The position numbers and the translations under genes were made by a program. Under the pieces are notes generated by a model. The model was not told the DNA's origin. It was given only the letters and a program-made list of their open reading frames with translations, and did not search any database. A stretch of DNA of 11,428 nt from contig JAFGSU010000415.1 of the NCBI GenBank assembly GCA_016934435.1, positions 1 to 11,428 of the forward strand, given 5' to 3'. This stretch comes from Candidatus Zhuqueibacterota bacterium. GTDB lineage: Bacteria; Zhuqueibacterota; Zhuqueibacteria; Residuimicrobiales; Residuimicrobiaceae. Positions 1-8,296 of the stretch are shown here, one piece after another; position 1 is the stretch's first letter; each line of letters opens with the position of its first letter.

Positions 1-1049
1 TATTCGAGAGCATTTTCCAGGCGCAGCTGCGGATGGGATTCCCGGTCATCTGTAATATGATCGATAATTTGATGTTTGCCCTGCTCATCTTCGTCGCTGT
101 CAAAGTATATCATGTCGGGTTGATGGGCACGGCCGTGATCTATGTAGTCTGCAATCTTCCCGGCGCATTGCTCCTCGTTTATCGATTCTTGAAGACGGCC
201 ATGGCTTCCCTGCAGGTTTACTGGAAGACCCTGCGCTACCTCTTTCACGAGTGTCTGCCTCTGGCCGCTTATCTGTTTTTTTCCATCCTGACCACAAAAA
301 TAGATGTGCTGATGTTATCGTGGATGAAAGGCGAAGCGGAGGTAGGCCTCTACGCGGCGGCAACCCGACTGGTATACCCGCTTTCTTTTTTATCGACTTC
401 ATTGACGATTTCGTTGTTTCCGCTGCTGGCAAAATACTTTATCACGGAGAACGGACAATTCGTGAAACTGGCAAGATTGGGGATGAAATACGTCTTCCTC
501 ATCGGCCTGATCGTCAGCGTGCCGTTGGCATTCGCTTCCGAACAAATCATTCGTACGCTCTATATCCCTAATTTCGCCCCGAGCGCGCCGGCCTTCCAGC
601 TGCTCATCATAGCGCTCGGCTTTGGTTTCCTTAATTTCTATTTTATCGACCTGTTCATCACGACGAACAGGCAAAAACTGGTTACCATGGTGATGGCGGT
701 CTCTTTACTTGTTAACGTCGGTCTCAATGGATTGCTGATACCCGGTTTGAGCATCGTCGGAGCGGGATATGCAAAACTGGCCAGCACCCTCGTCGCTTTT
801 TTACTGCTGTATTATATGTTACACCGTACTTTGCGCCTGCGCACGCTACTTGAGTATGGTAGAATTATTCCGGCGGCCCTGCTCTTTATTGCGTTGCAGT
901 TCTTCATAAAAAAACCGGGTTTGTTGTGGCATTTGCCCCTATCATTAGCCGCCTTTGTCTTGATTTTATTACTTTTTAGAGTTTTTCATTATGAAGAAAG
1001 AAAATATTTTATTACTTTGTTTAGATTGAATAAATTTTTTCACCTTTAG
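1..1049 (+). CDS. Polysaccharide flippase, Wzx/MATE-like (5' partial)
   Basis: This is probably a lipid-linked oligosaccharide flippase of the PST/Wzx branch of the MOP superfamily, which moves undecaprenyl-PP-linked repeat units across the inner membrane. The frame stays open to the left edge: codons from base 3 read FESIFQAQLRMGF before the first in-window ATG at 33. The gene therefore starts outside, and that ATG is internal. The 348 visible residues form a run of hydrophobic helices separated by short basic loops, for example FFSILTTKIDVLMLSWM near residues 90-110, which is a typical flippase sequence. Family members are usually about 430-480 residues, so roughly the first quarter is missing. 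The 3' end (about 960-1049) is strikingly AT-rich and encodes a short basic tail. The next gene starts 28 bp downstream. Family is fairly certain; substrate is unknown. Confidence 0.85.
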   Translation, partial: FESIFQAQLRMGFPVICNMIDNLMFALLIFVAVKVYHVGLMGTAVIYVVCNLPGALLLVYRFLKTAMASLQVYWKTLRYLFHECLPLAAYLFFSILTTKIDVLMLSWMKGEAEVGLYAAATRLVYPLSFLSTSLTISLFPLLAKYFITENGQFVKLARLGMKYVFLIGLIVSVPLAFASEQIIRTLYIPNFAPSAPAFQLLIIALGFGFLNFYFIDLFITTNRQKLVTMVMAVSLLVNVGLNGLLIPGLSIVGAGYAKLASTLVAFLLLYYMLHRTLRLRTLLEYGRIIPAALLFIALQFFIKKPGLLWHLPLSLAAFVLILLLFRVFHYEERKYFITLFRLNKFFHL

Positions 1050-1077
1050 TCTATAGTGAACACAACAGGAGAAGACC

Positions 1078-2181
1078 ATGAAAGTAAATTTTCTTGATCT
1101 AAAATCGCAGTACCACTCCATCAAAGATGAAATTGACGGCGCTATTCAGGAAGTTCTGGAGCGCAGCGCTTTCGCCGCGGGCCCTTTTGTTAAGGCTTTT
1201 GAAGAGCATTTTGCCGAGAAGCAGGGGCGGAAATTTTGTGTGGGTGTCAGTTCGGGCACCGCTGCACTCCATATTGCGATGATGGCGCTGGATATCAAGG
1301 CGGGCGATGAAGTCATCGTTCCGGTCAACACTTTTTTTGCCACTCCCGAGGCTGTGAGTTTGAGCGGCGCCAAACCGGTATTTATTGACTGCGAACCGGA
1401 GTATTATAATGTGGATATAAACCTGATCGAGCCGGCAATCACCCCCAAGACCCGCGCCATTGTTGCGGTTAATTTGTACGGACAGCCGGCGCAACTGGAA
1501 AAAATAAGAGAGATCGCTGAAAAACATCGTTTACTTTTAATCGAAGATTGCGCCCAATCCCATCTGGCCACTTTGAACGGTCGTCTGACGGGGACATTCG
1601 GTGTATGCGGGTGTTTCAGTTTTTATCCGGGCAAGAATTTAGGCGCTTATGGAGAAGGCGGTGCGGTGACCATGGATGATGAAAATCTTTATAAAAAGGT
1701 GATGATGTTACGCGATCACGGTTCGCCGCAAAAGTACATTCATGAACTTATCGGACATAATTATCGCATGGAAGGTATACAGGGCGCCATTTTGGATGTG
1801 AAATTGAAACATCTGCCGGCCTGGACGGAAACCAGACGCAAAAATGCGGATTTGTACCGCAAGTATCTGGCCGATTGTCCCCAGATCGTTTTGCCCGAAG
1901 AGATGCCGGGCGCCAGGCATGTGTATCATCTGTTCATCATCCGCACACCCAAACGAGAGGAGATGATCAAATATCTGCAGGAGCAGGGCATCTATACCGG
2001 CATTCATTATCCCATACCCTGTCATCTGCAGAAAGCGTATGAATCTTTCGGACACAAGCGCGGCGATTTCGCGATCAGCGAGAAATACGCCGATGAAATC
2101 TTGTCGCTGCCTATGTCCGAGCAGCTGAAGGAAGATGAAATTATTTATACCAGCGAAAAAATCAAGGCGTTTTTTGCATAA
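1078..2181 (+). CDS. DegT/DnrJ/EryC1/StrS-family PLP sugar aminotransferase
   Basis: This is a fold-type I PLP enzyme that transfers an amino group, usually from glutamate, to a keto nucleotide sugar, giving the amino sugar for the glycan. Its 367 residues match the family length. Visible signatures are the cofactor phosphate-binding SSGTAA (58-63), EDCAQSH (156-162) whose Asp contacts the pyridine nitrogen, and SFYPGKNLGAYGEGG, where K186 should be the Schiff-base lysine. The FYPGKNLGA form resembles FdtB/QdtB-type dTDP-3-keto-6-deoxyhexose 3-aminotransferases more than ArnB/PseC types, but this is only a subfamily hint. AGGAGA (1067-1072) lies five bases before the ATG, which supports this start. 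It lies between the flippase and the deacetylase. No nucleotide-sugar dehydratase or isomerase gene is in the window, so its substrate must come from enzymes encoded elsewhere. Confidence 0.92.
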   Translation: MKVNFLDLKSQYHSIKDEIDGAIQEVLERSAFAAGPFVKAFEEHFAEKQGRKFCVGVSSGTAALHIAMMALDIKAGDEVIVPVNTFFATPEAVSLSGAKPVFIDCEPEYYNVDINLIEPAITPKTRAIVAVNLYGQPAQLEKIREIAEKHRLLLIEDCAQSHLATLNGRLTGTFGVCGCFSFYPGKNLGAYGEGGAVTMDDENLYKKVMMLRDHGSPQKYIHELIGHNYRMEGIQGAILDVKLKHLPAWTETRRKNADLYRKYLADCPQIVLPEEMPGARHVYHLFIIRTPKREEMIKYLQEQGIYTGIHYPIPCHLQKAYESFGHKRGDFAISEKYADEILSLPMSEQLKEDEIIYTSEKIKAFFA

Positions 2182-2247
2182 TAATTATGATCATATGCTT
2201 TAATAGGCGGCTTTTTTATCATTATTTAGTTCTGTTTGAGTGAGGAG

Positions 2248-3333
2248 ATGCGGTTTCAATATCAACTGAGTGCCGTCATTTTGGCGACGGCCTGCTGTGT
2301 GGCCTGGTTGCGGTGTGACCGGGCTTTCGACTTGTTCGATCCGTTAAAGGGATATGAAAAATCGATCGCTATCGAAGCAGGTTACATCGTCCATCTAAAG
2401 AAATGTGTCTGGAAAGATGATAAAAAAGCCGCTTATACTGTCTCGTTTGATGATACACGATCAAGTCATTTCCAAACGTCGGCGCCGGAACTGGAAAGGC
2501 GGGGCATGGTGGGAACATTCAGCTTGAATACAAGCTATGTGGTTGATTGGAACGACTGGCGCCGGTTAGCGCTGGCGGGGCATGAGCTCGCCTCCCATAC
2601 CCATACACACGTTAGGTGTACGGAGATAACAGAGGATCAATTACACCGGGAGCTCCAGCGCGCCAAGCAGGAAATTATGCTGCACATACCGGAGATCGAA
2701 CGGGTTCCCAGTTTTACCTATCCGTTTGGCTTGTACAATGAGGCGACACATGCCGTCGTTAGAGAGTACCATATCTCCGCTCGTACCGGCTGGGGCATAA
2801 ACAATTATGATTTGTCCGATGATGAGCTTTTAGAATTAAAGGGGAGGGGTGTTTATCCGCCGTATGATATGAGTTATTTCAATGAGCAGGTCGATTATGC
2901 CGTTCGCAACCGGGGATGGGTTCTAATTTATTTTCATTCCATCAGCGCCGAAGGGTTGATGGATCAGGCTACGATTCCTCTGGATAAATATCTGCAGCAT
3001 ATCGATTACGTCAAATCGATGGAGGACAGTCTCTGGATAGCCACCCAGGGAGACGTTGCAGATTATATCCGACTGCGGCGGGATGCGGTGGTGAGCAGCC
3101 GCGTAGCCGATCCATATACGATTGAATTGTCTCTGGAAGCAATTCCCGAGGATTTGGCCCCGAACCTGGCGTTGACGATCAATATTGTTTTGCCGCAGAG
3201 CTGGCAGGGGCATGATATAATGGTCTATGATTCGCAGTCGGGAAAGGCTGAGATCATCAGCTCGGTGGAGAACCCCGTGCTGATCGACGTACCGCAGAGG
3301 ACAAAGTTACGATTGCATGCAGTGGACAAATAA
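2248..3333 (+). CDS. Membrane-anchored or exported NodB-type polysaccharide deacetylase
   Basis: This is a probable CE4 (NodB-fold) metal-dependent deacetylase removing N- or O-acetyl groups from a surface glycan outside the cytoplasm. From ATG 2248 it has 361 residues. An N-terminal hydrophobic stretch (about 7-22, LSAVILATACCVAWL) after a basic start acts as signal or anchor; no convincing lipobox is seen. CE4 motifs are present: SFDD with D68/D69, HTHTH with metal-ligand candidates H117 and H121, TYPFG near 157-161, and IYFHS with H230. About 90 residues at the C-terminus look beta-rich and lie outside the NodB core. The only other in-frame start is TTG 2236. I prefer the ATG because it gives a better signal sequence, although GAGGAG touches it directly, leaving no normal spacing. 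The gene follows the aminotransferase by 66 bp and overlaps the next gene by 17 bp. Confidence 0.85.
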   Translation: MRFQYQLSAVILATACCVAWLRCDRAFDLFDPLKGYEKSIAIEAGYIVHLKKCVWKDDKKAAYTVSFDDTRSSHFQTSAPELERRGMVGTFSLNTSYVVDWNDWRRLALAGHELASHTHTHVRCTEITEDQLHRELQRAKQEIMLHIPEIERVPSFTYPFGLYNEATHAVVREYHISARTGWGINNYDLSDDELLELKGRGVYPPYDMSYFNEQVDYAVRNRGWVLIYFHSISAEGLMDQATIPLDKYLQHIDYVKSMEDSLWIATQGDVADYIRLRRDAVVSSRVADPYTIELSLEAIPEDLAPNLALTINIVLPQSWQGHDIMVYDSQSGKAEIISSVENPVLIDVPQRTKLRLHAVDK

Positions 3334-4567
3334 AAACATCGACGAAGTGAAGCGCAGAGAAAAAAATATTTTAATGGTATTACAGAGCGATTATCCGCCC
3401 GATATTCGTTTGACCAAGGAAATCAACGCCCTGAGCAAGGCGGGTTATAGCGTCTATTTGCTCTGCAACAATCTGGCCGGCCGCATTCGTTTAGAAGAAT
3501 TGGATGGCGCTACTATTTTGCGATTGCGTCATTACCGCTCGTTGCCGACCAGGCTGATCAATGTGCCGTTATTTTTTAATCCGTCCTGGCTCTACCATAT
3601 TCGCAAGGCCATCAAACAATATAATATCGCTTTTGTCCATGTGCACGATTTACCGCTGGCCATGGCGGCCATCTGGATGGCAAAGTTGTATAACCTGCCG
3701 GCTATTTTTGACGTGCATGAGAATTATCCGGCGGCCCTACGCATCTGGGGGCATAAGGGGATGTTCTGGTTTATTTTTCGCAACCCAAGACTGGCCGAAA
3801 AATTGGAACGCATGGCTCTAAAGCGCGCCGACGCCATCCTGACAGTGGCGGAGGAACATCGCCGGCTTTTCACCTCGTGGGGATTGCCGCCAGAAAAAAT
3901 AATTTGTGTCGCCAACACCGTCGACTATCAATCCTATCTTAGGATGAAACTTGATCGGCAGATAGTAAAAACCTATGAGAATCAATATGTGATTGAATAT
4001 CTCGGCAAATTCGGACCCGAGAGAGACCTGGAGACAGCCATTCGGGCGTTAAAAATATTGCGACAGGATATCGCTACCATTAAATTGCTGTTAGTGGGCG
4101 ACGGCCCCAATCGTGAACAGCTGTTGCAGTATGCACAAAAAGAGGGTGTCGCCGATCTGGTCGAAATAACCGGCTGGGTTGATTTTGATTTAACGCCTTC
4201 TTATATTCAGGCGAGCGATGTTTGCATTGTTCCGCAACCATCCAATGCCTTGATCGACCACGGCGTGCCGCACAAGATTTTCCAATATATGGCCTATTCC
4301 AAACCGGTCGTTAGTTCGGATGCCAAAGCCCTGATGCGTGTGGTGAAAGACAGCCAATGCGGCGAAATATTCAGGTCGGGCTCTTCCGAGGAATTGGCTC
4401 GAGCGGTATTAAAAATCTACCGCTCCGATTTTCCTTACGGAGCAAACGGTTACAAGGCCATCAAAGAAAAATATAATTGGACGCAATCTTCAAAAGAATT
4501 GCTCCGTGCCTATTCATTCTGTGAGAATGCCGCCGGCCGAGGTAACGGACGTGTAAATGAAAAATAA
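3317..4567 (+). CDS. Glycosyltransferase family 4 (GT-B)
   Basis: This is a retaining nucleotide-sugar glycosyltransferase that probably adds a sugar to the undecaprenyl-linked repeat unit on the cytoplasmic face. It has 416 residues with the two Rossmann halves of GT-B. The N-terminal half starts with MVLQSDYPPDIRLTKEI (20-36) and includes HVHDLP (108-113) and DVHENYP (132-138). The C-terminal donor-binding half has VGDGPNREQLL (260-270) and VPHKIFQYMAYSKPVV (317-332), the GT4 signature, with Gln where many members have Glu in the F-E-Y-M block. There are no membrane segments. The ATG at 3317 lies inside the deacetylase gene; a later ATG at 3374 (residue 20) would fit the usual GT4 beginning, so the first 19 residues may not be translated. 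Its end overlaps the next gene by 11 bp, implying coupled translation. Donor and acceptor cannot be told. Confidence 0.9.
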   Translation: MQWTNKNIDEVKRREKNILMVLQSDYPPDIRLTKEINALSKAGYSVYLLCNNLAGRIRLEELDGATILRLRHYRSLPTRLINVPLFFNPSWLYHIRKAIKQYNIAFVHVHDLPLAMAAIWMAKLYNLPAIFDVHENYPAALRIWGHKGMFWFIFRNPRLAEKLERMALKRADAILTVAEEHRRLFTSWGLPPEKIICVANTVDYQSYLRMKLDRQIVKTYENQYVIEYLGKFGPERDLETAIRALKILRQDIATIKLLLVGDGPNREQLLQYAQKEGVADLVEITGWVDFDLTPSYIQASDVCIVPQPSNALIDHGVPHKIFQYMAYSKPVVSSDAKALMRVVKDSQCGEIFRSGSSEELARAVLKIYRSDFPYGANGYKAIKEKYNWTQSSKELLRAYSFCENAAGRGNGRVNEK

Positions 4568-5558
4568 AAGCAGTGAAAATACACCGCTGGTTTCCATTGT
4601 TATTCCCATGCTCAATGAGGTTGAAGCCATTGAGCGGTGCGTTGAATCGATTCAGCAGCAAGATTATCCGCAGGACCGGTTGGAGATCATTGTGGTCGAT
4701 GGCCGTTCCATCGATGGATCGAGGGAGAAGGTTCAGTCCCTTGCAAAGAAATACTCAAATATTATGCTCCACGACAATCCGGGCAGACTAACGCCCAAGA
4801 GCTTGAACATCGGCATAAAAAACGCCAGGGGCGAAGTAATCATCATATTGGGGGCTCATACGCGCATCGAACCCCGTTTTGTACGGCTGAATATTCACTA
4901 TTTGAAAGAAAAGGGCGTTAAATGTGTCGGGGGAACACAGTTGAATACGGGTGAAACCTACTTGCAAAGAGCCATCGGACTGGCCATGGGATCTCGATTC
5001 GGTATACCCAGCGCGCCCTATCGCTATTATAAAAAGGGGCGGTATGTCGATACCGTGGTCTATGCAGCTTATCATCGTACGCTATTCGATCAGGTTGGAT
5101 ATTTCGATGAAGAGTTGCACATATCTGAAGACGCCGAATTTAACTGGCGCATCCGCAAGGCGGGACACAAGATATATTTTTCTCCGGATATCATCTCCTA
5201 TTATTATCCGCGGCGCAATTTATTTCGCCTGGCCAAACAGTTTTTCAATTATGGTATCCTGCGCGTCAATGTCATCAAAAAACACTTTGATGCCATCAAG
5301 CCCATGCATCTGGTTCCTCCCGTTTTTGTAGCTGGATCTTTTTTGTTGTTCTTGCTCGGCTTTCAGTACAAATTATGTTTCGCCTTTTTAATGCTGGTCT
5401 GGGCGCTCTATCTATTATATGTACTGCTATCTTCTTTAAAAACCGTTAAGGATGGAAAGTCCTTCCGTTATATTTTTGCATTGCCCTTTGCCTTCATGGC
5501 CATGCAGCTGGCCTGGGGCCTGGGATTTCTTGTTGGTATTTTCAAAACCCACAAATAA
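4557..5558 (+). CDS. ExoA-like GT2 glycosyltransferase with C-terminal membrane segments
   Basis: This is an inverting GT-A glycosyltransferase of family 2, closest in pattern to succinoglycan ExoA-like enzymes, acting at the inner membrane on the lipid-linked glycan. Of 333 residues, about 10-230 are the catalytic domain: VSIVIPMLNE (12-21), VVDGRSIDGS (46-55) with the nucleotide-binding D48, GAHTRIEP (99-106), VKCVGG (121-126), VDTVVYAAYHRTLFD, and ISEDAEFNWRIRKAGHKI where E181/D182 should hold the catalytic base. The rest has hydrophobic segments near 243-262, 264-288 and 308-327 that anchor the protein. At the usual metal-binding Asp position this protein reads G-A-H rather than D-x-H or D-x-D. 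The ATG lies within the end of the GT4 gene. GAGG at 4539-4542 is a distant ribosome-binding candidate, so re-initiation is likely. Linkage specificity is unknown. Confidence 0.9.
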   Translation: MKNKSSENTPLVSIVIPMLNEVEAIERCVESIQQQDYPQDRLEIIVVDGRSIDGSREKVQSLAKKYSNIMLHDNPGRLTPKSLNIGIKNARGEVIIILGAHTRIEPRFVRLNIHYLKEKGVKCVGGTQLNTGETYLQRAIGLAMGSRFGIPSAPYRYYKKGRYVDTVVYAAYHRTLFDQVGYFDEELHISEDAEFNWRIRKAGHKIYFSPDIISYYYPRRNLFRLAKQFFNYGILRVNVIKKHFDAIKPMHLVPPVFVAGSFLLFLLGFQYKLCFAFLMLVWALYLLYVLLSSLKTVKDGKSFRYIFALPFAFMAMQLAWGLGFLVGIFKTHK

Positions 5559-5564
5559 TTGATT

Positions 5565-6965
5565 ATGCCCAAAACGATCGAAAAACTTTTATTATTGCTG
5601 GTGGATTTTATAACCATCAATGTCGCCTTTGCCGGACTATTACAATTGCGCAGCAGCTTTAATCTTTTTGTTGCAGAAGATTTTCATTCGCAGGTACAGA
5701 TTTTTTTACTGGTTTATCTTTTTTGGCTGTTGCTGTTTTTTTTCTTTGGCCTGTATCAGTCCTGGTATACAAAGTCGCGATTTGATGAGTTGATCTCCGT
5801 TTTTAAAACGGTGCTTTTTGGTATCTTTCTTATTTTTGTTTTGACCTTTGAACCGGAGAGGGATCTCTCCAATCCGCCCGGCATGGGGCGATATATGATA
5901 CTGAGTTATGCCGTTCTCATGCTGGTGTCTGTTGGCGGCGGCCGTCTTGTGCTGCATACTATTCAGCGCAAATTGTTAGAGGCCGGAGTCGGACAGCGGA
6001 ACACGATGATCATCGGCTATAATCCCAAAGCACAAAAGCTCGCGGATAAAATACGTCAGTTTCCGGCACTGGGTTACCGCCTGATCGGATTTTTGGATAT
6101 CAAAAACGAAAGGAGCGCAGAGAAATATAAGGGCCTGCCGGTATGGGCCGGTCTGGCAAAATTGAAAACACTGGTGCGGCGACACAAAGTGGAAGAGGTG
6201 ATTCTATCGCTCGGCCATCTGCCCCACAAGCGGGTGATGCACATCATCGGATTGTGCGAAGAGTTGCTGGTGCAAATCAAAATTGAGCCCGACCTCTACG
6301 ACATTGTCATGGGACAGGCGCGGACACAGCAAATTTATGGCTTTCCACTCATCGAGATCAACCCGCAACTCATGCCCATGTGGGAAAAACGGATGAAACG
6401 GATGCTGGATGTGGGGTTTTCGGCTCTGTTTCTCATTCTGACATTTCCTCTGTTCATTTTAATCGCCCTTGTCATAAAGGTGGATTCGCGCGGGCCTGTT
6501 TTTTTCAAGCAAAAGCGCGTGGGGAGAAAGGGCATTATTTTTACGATCTATAAATTTCGCACCATGGTGCATGATGCTGAAAAAATGACCGGGCCGGTTT
6601 GGGCCGGGAAAAAAGATCCGCGCATCACGCGTGCGGGCCGGATTCTGCGCAAACTGCGCCTGGACGAGTTCCCGCAGTTCATCAATGTCCTCTATGGCGA
6701 TATGAGTCTGGTGGGTCCTCGTCCTGAGCGCCCTTTTTTTGTCGACCGCCTCAAACGGGAATATCCATATTATCTGCGTCGCCTGAAAGTGAAGCCGGGC
6801 ATCACCGGCTGGGCGCAGGTAAAGGGCAAATATGACACGACCATAGAGGATGTAAAACAAAAGCTGGAGTATGATCTCTATTACATCGAAAACATGTCGC
6901 TGCGTATGGATTTTCGTATTTTATTGTATACCATTGTCGTCATGCTGCGATTTAAAGGGCAATAA
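5565..6965 (+). CDS. Polyprenyl-phosphate sugar-1-phosphate transferase (WbaP/WcaJ-like)
   Basis: This is the initiating transferase of the cluster. It moves a hexose-1-phosphate or amino-sugar-1-phosphate from a nucleotide sugar to undecaprenyl phosphate. From ATG 5565 it has 466 residues in the long WbaP-like layout: N-terminal membrane helices (about 5-130), a CoA-binding-like Rossmann domain (about 139-240), a hydrophobic re-entrant helix (about 283-305), then the bacterial sugar transferase domain. Diagnostic pieces are KRMLDVGFS, FKQKRVGRKG, YKFRTM, LRLDEFPQ with the catalytic D367-E368 dyad, SLVGPRPE (381-388) and KPGITGWAQVKGK. No ribosome binding site precedes it. The previous stop codon lies six bases before this ATG, so coupling is likely; TTG 5559 would add only two residues. 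It is the last polysaccharide gene. The sugar used (glucose, galactose or an N-acetyl sugar) cannot be read from the sequence. Confidence 0.93.
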   Translation: MPKTIEKLLLLLVDFITINVAFAGLLQLRSSFNLFVAEDFHSQVQIFLLVYLFWLLLFFFFGLYQSWYTKSRFDELISVFKTVLFGIFLIFVLTFEPERDLSNPPGMGRYMILSYAVLMLVSVGGGRLVLHTIQRKLLEAGVGQRNTMIIGYNPKAQKLADKIRQFPALGYRLIGFLDIKNERSAEKYKGLPVWAGLAKLKTLVRRHKVEEVILSLGHLPHKRVMHIIGLCEELLVQIKIEPDLYDIVMGQARTQQIYGFPLIEINPQLMPMWEKRMKRMLDVGFSALFLILTFPLFILIALVIKVDSRGPVFFKQKRVGRKGIIFTIYKFRTMVHDAEKMTGPVWAGKKDPRITRAGRILRKLRLDEFPQFINVLYGDMSLVGPRPERPFFVDRLKREYPYYLRRLKVKPGITGWAQVKGKYDTTIEDVKQKLEYDLYYIENMSLRMDFRILLYTIVVMLRFKGQ

Positions 6966-6999
6966 AGCCTGTCATCGATTTATTCGTTGAGATATTGTC

Positions 7000-7007
7000 A
7001 GGAAGGA
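7000..7007 (+). promoter_or_regulatory. Ribosome binding site of serS
   Basis: AGGAAGGA lies nine bases before ATG 7017. It decides the serS start against an in-frame TTG at 6987, which would add ten residues not expected in seryl-tRNA synthetases. Confidence 0.7.
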
Positions 7008-7016
7008 TTTGCTACT

Positions 7017-8282
7017 ATGTTAGATTTGAAATTCATCCGCGAAAACGCGGATCTGGTTCGTCGAGCTATTCACGATAAAGGCGAAAAAGCGGATTTGGAT
7101 GCCTTGTTGAAACTGGATGTGAAAAGGCGAGAGATTATCGGTCAGGTGGAATCGGCCCGGGCTGAACAGAACAAGATGACGGGACAAATCGCCGATATGA
7201 AAAAGGCAAAACAGGACGCTACCGATGTGATCAAGGCGATGAGAGGATTATCCGATAAAATAAAATCATTTGATGATGATTTACGCCAAATCGAAGAGAA
7301 AATTTATCAGATACAAATCCGCATCCCCAATATACCGCACCAGAGTGTTCCGGTGGGAGATGCCGGTCATAACAAGATAATCAAGGAATGGGGCTCTTTC
7401 ACTGAAAAGGATTTTACTCCGCTGCCGCATTATGAAATCGCAGAAAAACTGAATTTGATCGACTTTAATAGAGCGTCGCGCATTGCGGGCGCGTTTTTCG
7501 TGGGGTATCGGGGACTTGGCGCCAGGCTGGAACGCGCGTTGATTAATTTTATGCTTGATTTACACGTCGATAAGCACGGTTACGTTGAGGTATTTCCTCC
7601 CTTTGTAACCAAACGCGATTCCATGTTTGGCACCGGGCAGCTGCCGAAACTGGAGGAAGATATGTACCGGATCGAATCGGATGATCTTTTTCTCATTCCC
7701 ACCGCCGAAGTGCCGGTTACCAACCTGCATCGGGAAGAGATTCTGGATGGCGAGGAGTTGCCTATCTATTACACCGCCTATACTCCCTGCTTCCGTCGAG
7801 AAGCCGGCGCCTACGGCAAAGACACGCGCGGATTGGTGCGCATTCACCAGTTCAATAAAGTGGAAATGGTCAAGTTCGTCAGGCCGGAAACGTCTTATGA
7901 TGAACTGGAGAAACTGCTGGCCAATGCGGAGGAAGTGTTACAACTGCTCGAATTGCCCTACCGGGTTGTGAATCTGGCCACCGGCGACTTGAGTTTTGCA
8001 GCGGCCAAGTGTTATGATCTTGAAGTGTATGCGCAGGGAATAGGAAAATGGCTGGAAGTATCCTCCTGCAGCAATTTTGACGACTTTCAGGCCCGGCGCG
8101 CCAATATTCGTTTCAGGCCCTTTAAAGGCGCCAAACCCGAATATGTCCATACCCTCAACGGTTCAGGATTGGCGTTGCCGCGCACGGTGATCGCCATTCT
8201 GGAAAACTATCAGACCGATGAAGGGACGATCATGGTGCCGAAAGTGCTGAAAAAATATATGGGTGTGGATATTATTCGCTAA
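7017..8282 (+). CDS. serS: Seryl-tRNA synthetase
   Basis: This is a class II aminoacyl-tRNA synthetase that charges tRNA-Ser (and tRNA-Sec where present) in the cytoplasm. It has 421 residues from ATG 7017, the normal bacterial length. The start MLDLKFIRENADLVRRAI is the classic SerRS opening and leads into the long antiparallel coiled-coil arm (about 28-105) that holds the tRNA variable arm. The catalytic core shows motif 1 around GARLERALINFMLD, a PTAEVPVTN block, motif 2 FRREAGAYGKDTRG from F259, the SSCSNFDDFQARR serine-pocket region, and motif 3 NGSGLALPRTVIAILENYQ from N381 with its Arg at 389. All key elements are intact. It begins 51 bp after the phosphotransferase gene, so it may be read through from the polysaccharide operon. 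No clear promoter was seen in that gap. It ends convergent with the minus-strand genes. Confidence 0.98.
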   Translation: MLDLKFIRENADLVRRAIHDKGEKADLDALLKLDVKRREIIGQVESARAEQNKMTGQIADMKKAKQDATDVIKAMRGLSDKIKSFDDDLRQIEEKIYQIQIRIPNIPHQSVPVGDAGHNKIIKEWGSFTEKDFTPLPHYEIAEKLNLIDFNRASRIAGAFFVGYRGLGARLERALINFMLDLHVDKHGYVEVFPPFVTKRDSMFGTGQLPKLEEDMYRIESDDLFLIPTAEVPVTNLHREEILDGEELPIYYTAYTPCFRREAGAYGKDTRGLVRIHQFNKVEMVKFVRPETSYDELEKLLANAEEVLQLLELPYRVVNLATGDLSFAAAKCYDLEVYAQGIGKWLEVSSCSNFDDFQARRANIRFRPFKGAKPEYVHTLNGSGLALPRTVIAILENYQTDEGTIMVPKVLKKYMGVDIIR

Positions 8283-8296
8283 CGGGTAACCGATTT

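Noticed and set aside
251..571. Open frame of 106 codons overlapping the flippase in another frame.
   Set aside because: The flippase frame is clearly coding with helix periodicity; this frame has no ribosome binding site and an unlikely composition.
2186..2217. TATGATCATA palindrome followed by GGCGGCTTTTTT between aminotransferase and deacetylase genes.
   Set aside because: The GC stretch before the T-run has no complementary partner, and the palindrome is short and AT-rich, so it is not a credible terminator inside this operon.
6459..6860. Minus-strand open frame of 133 codons opposite the phosphotransferase.
   Set aside because: It lies opposite the highly conserved sugar transferase domain and has no recognisable content.
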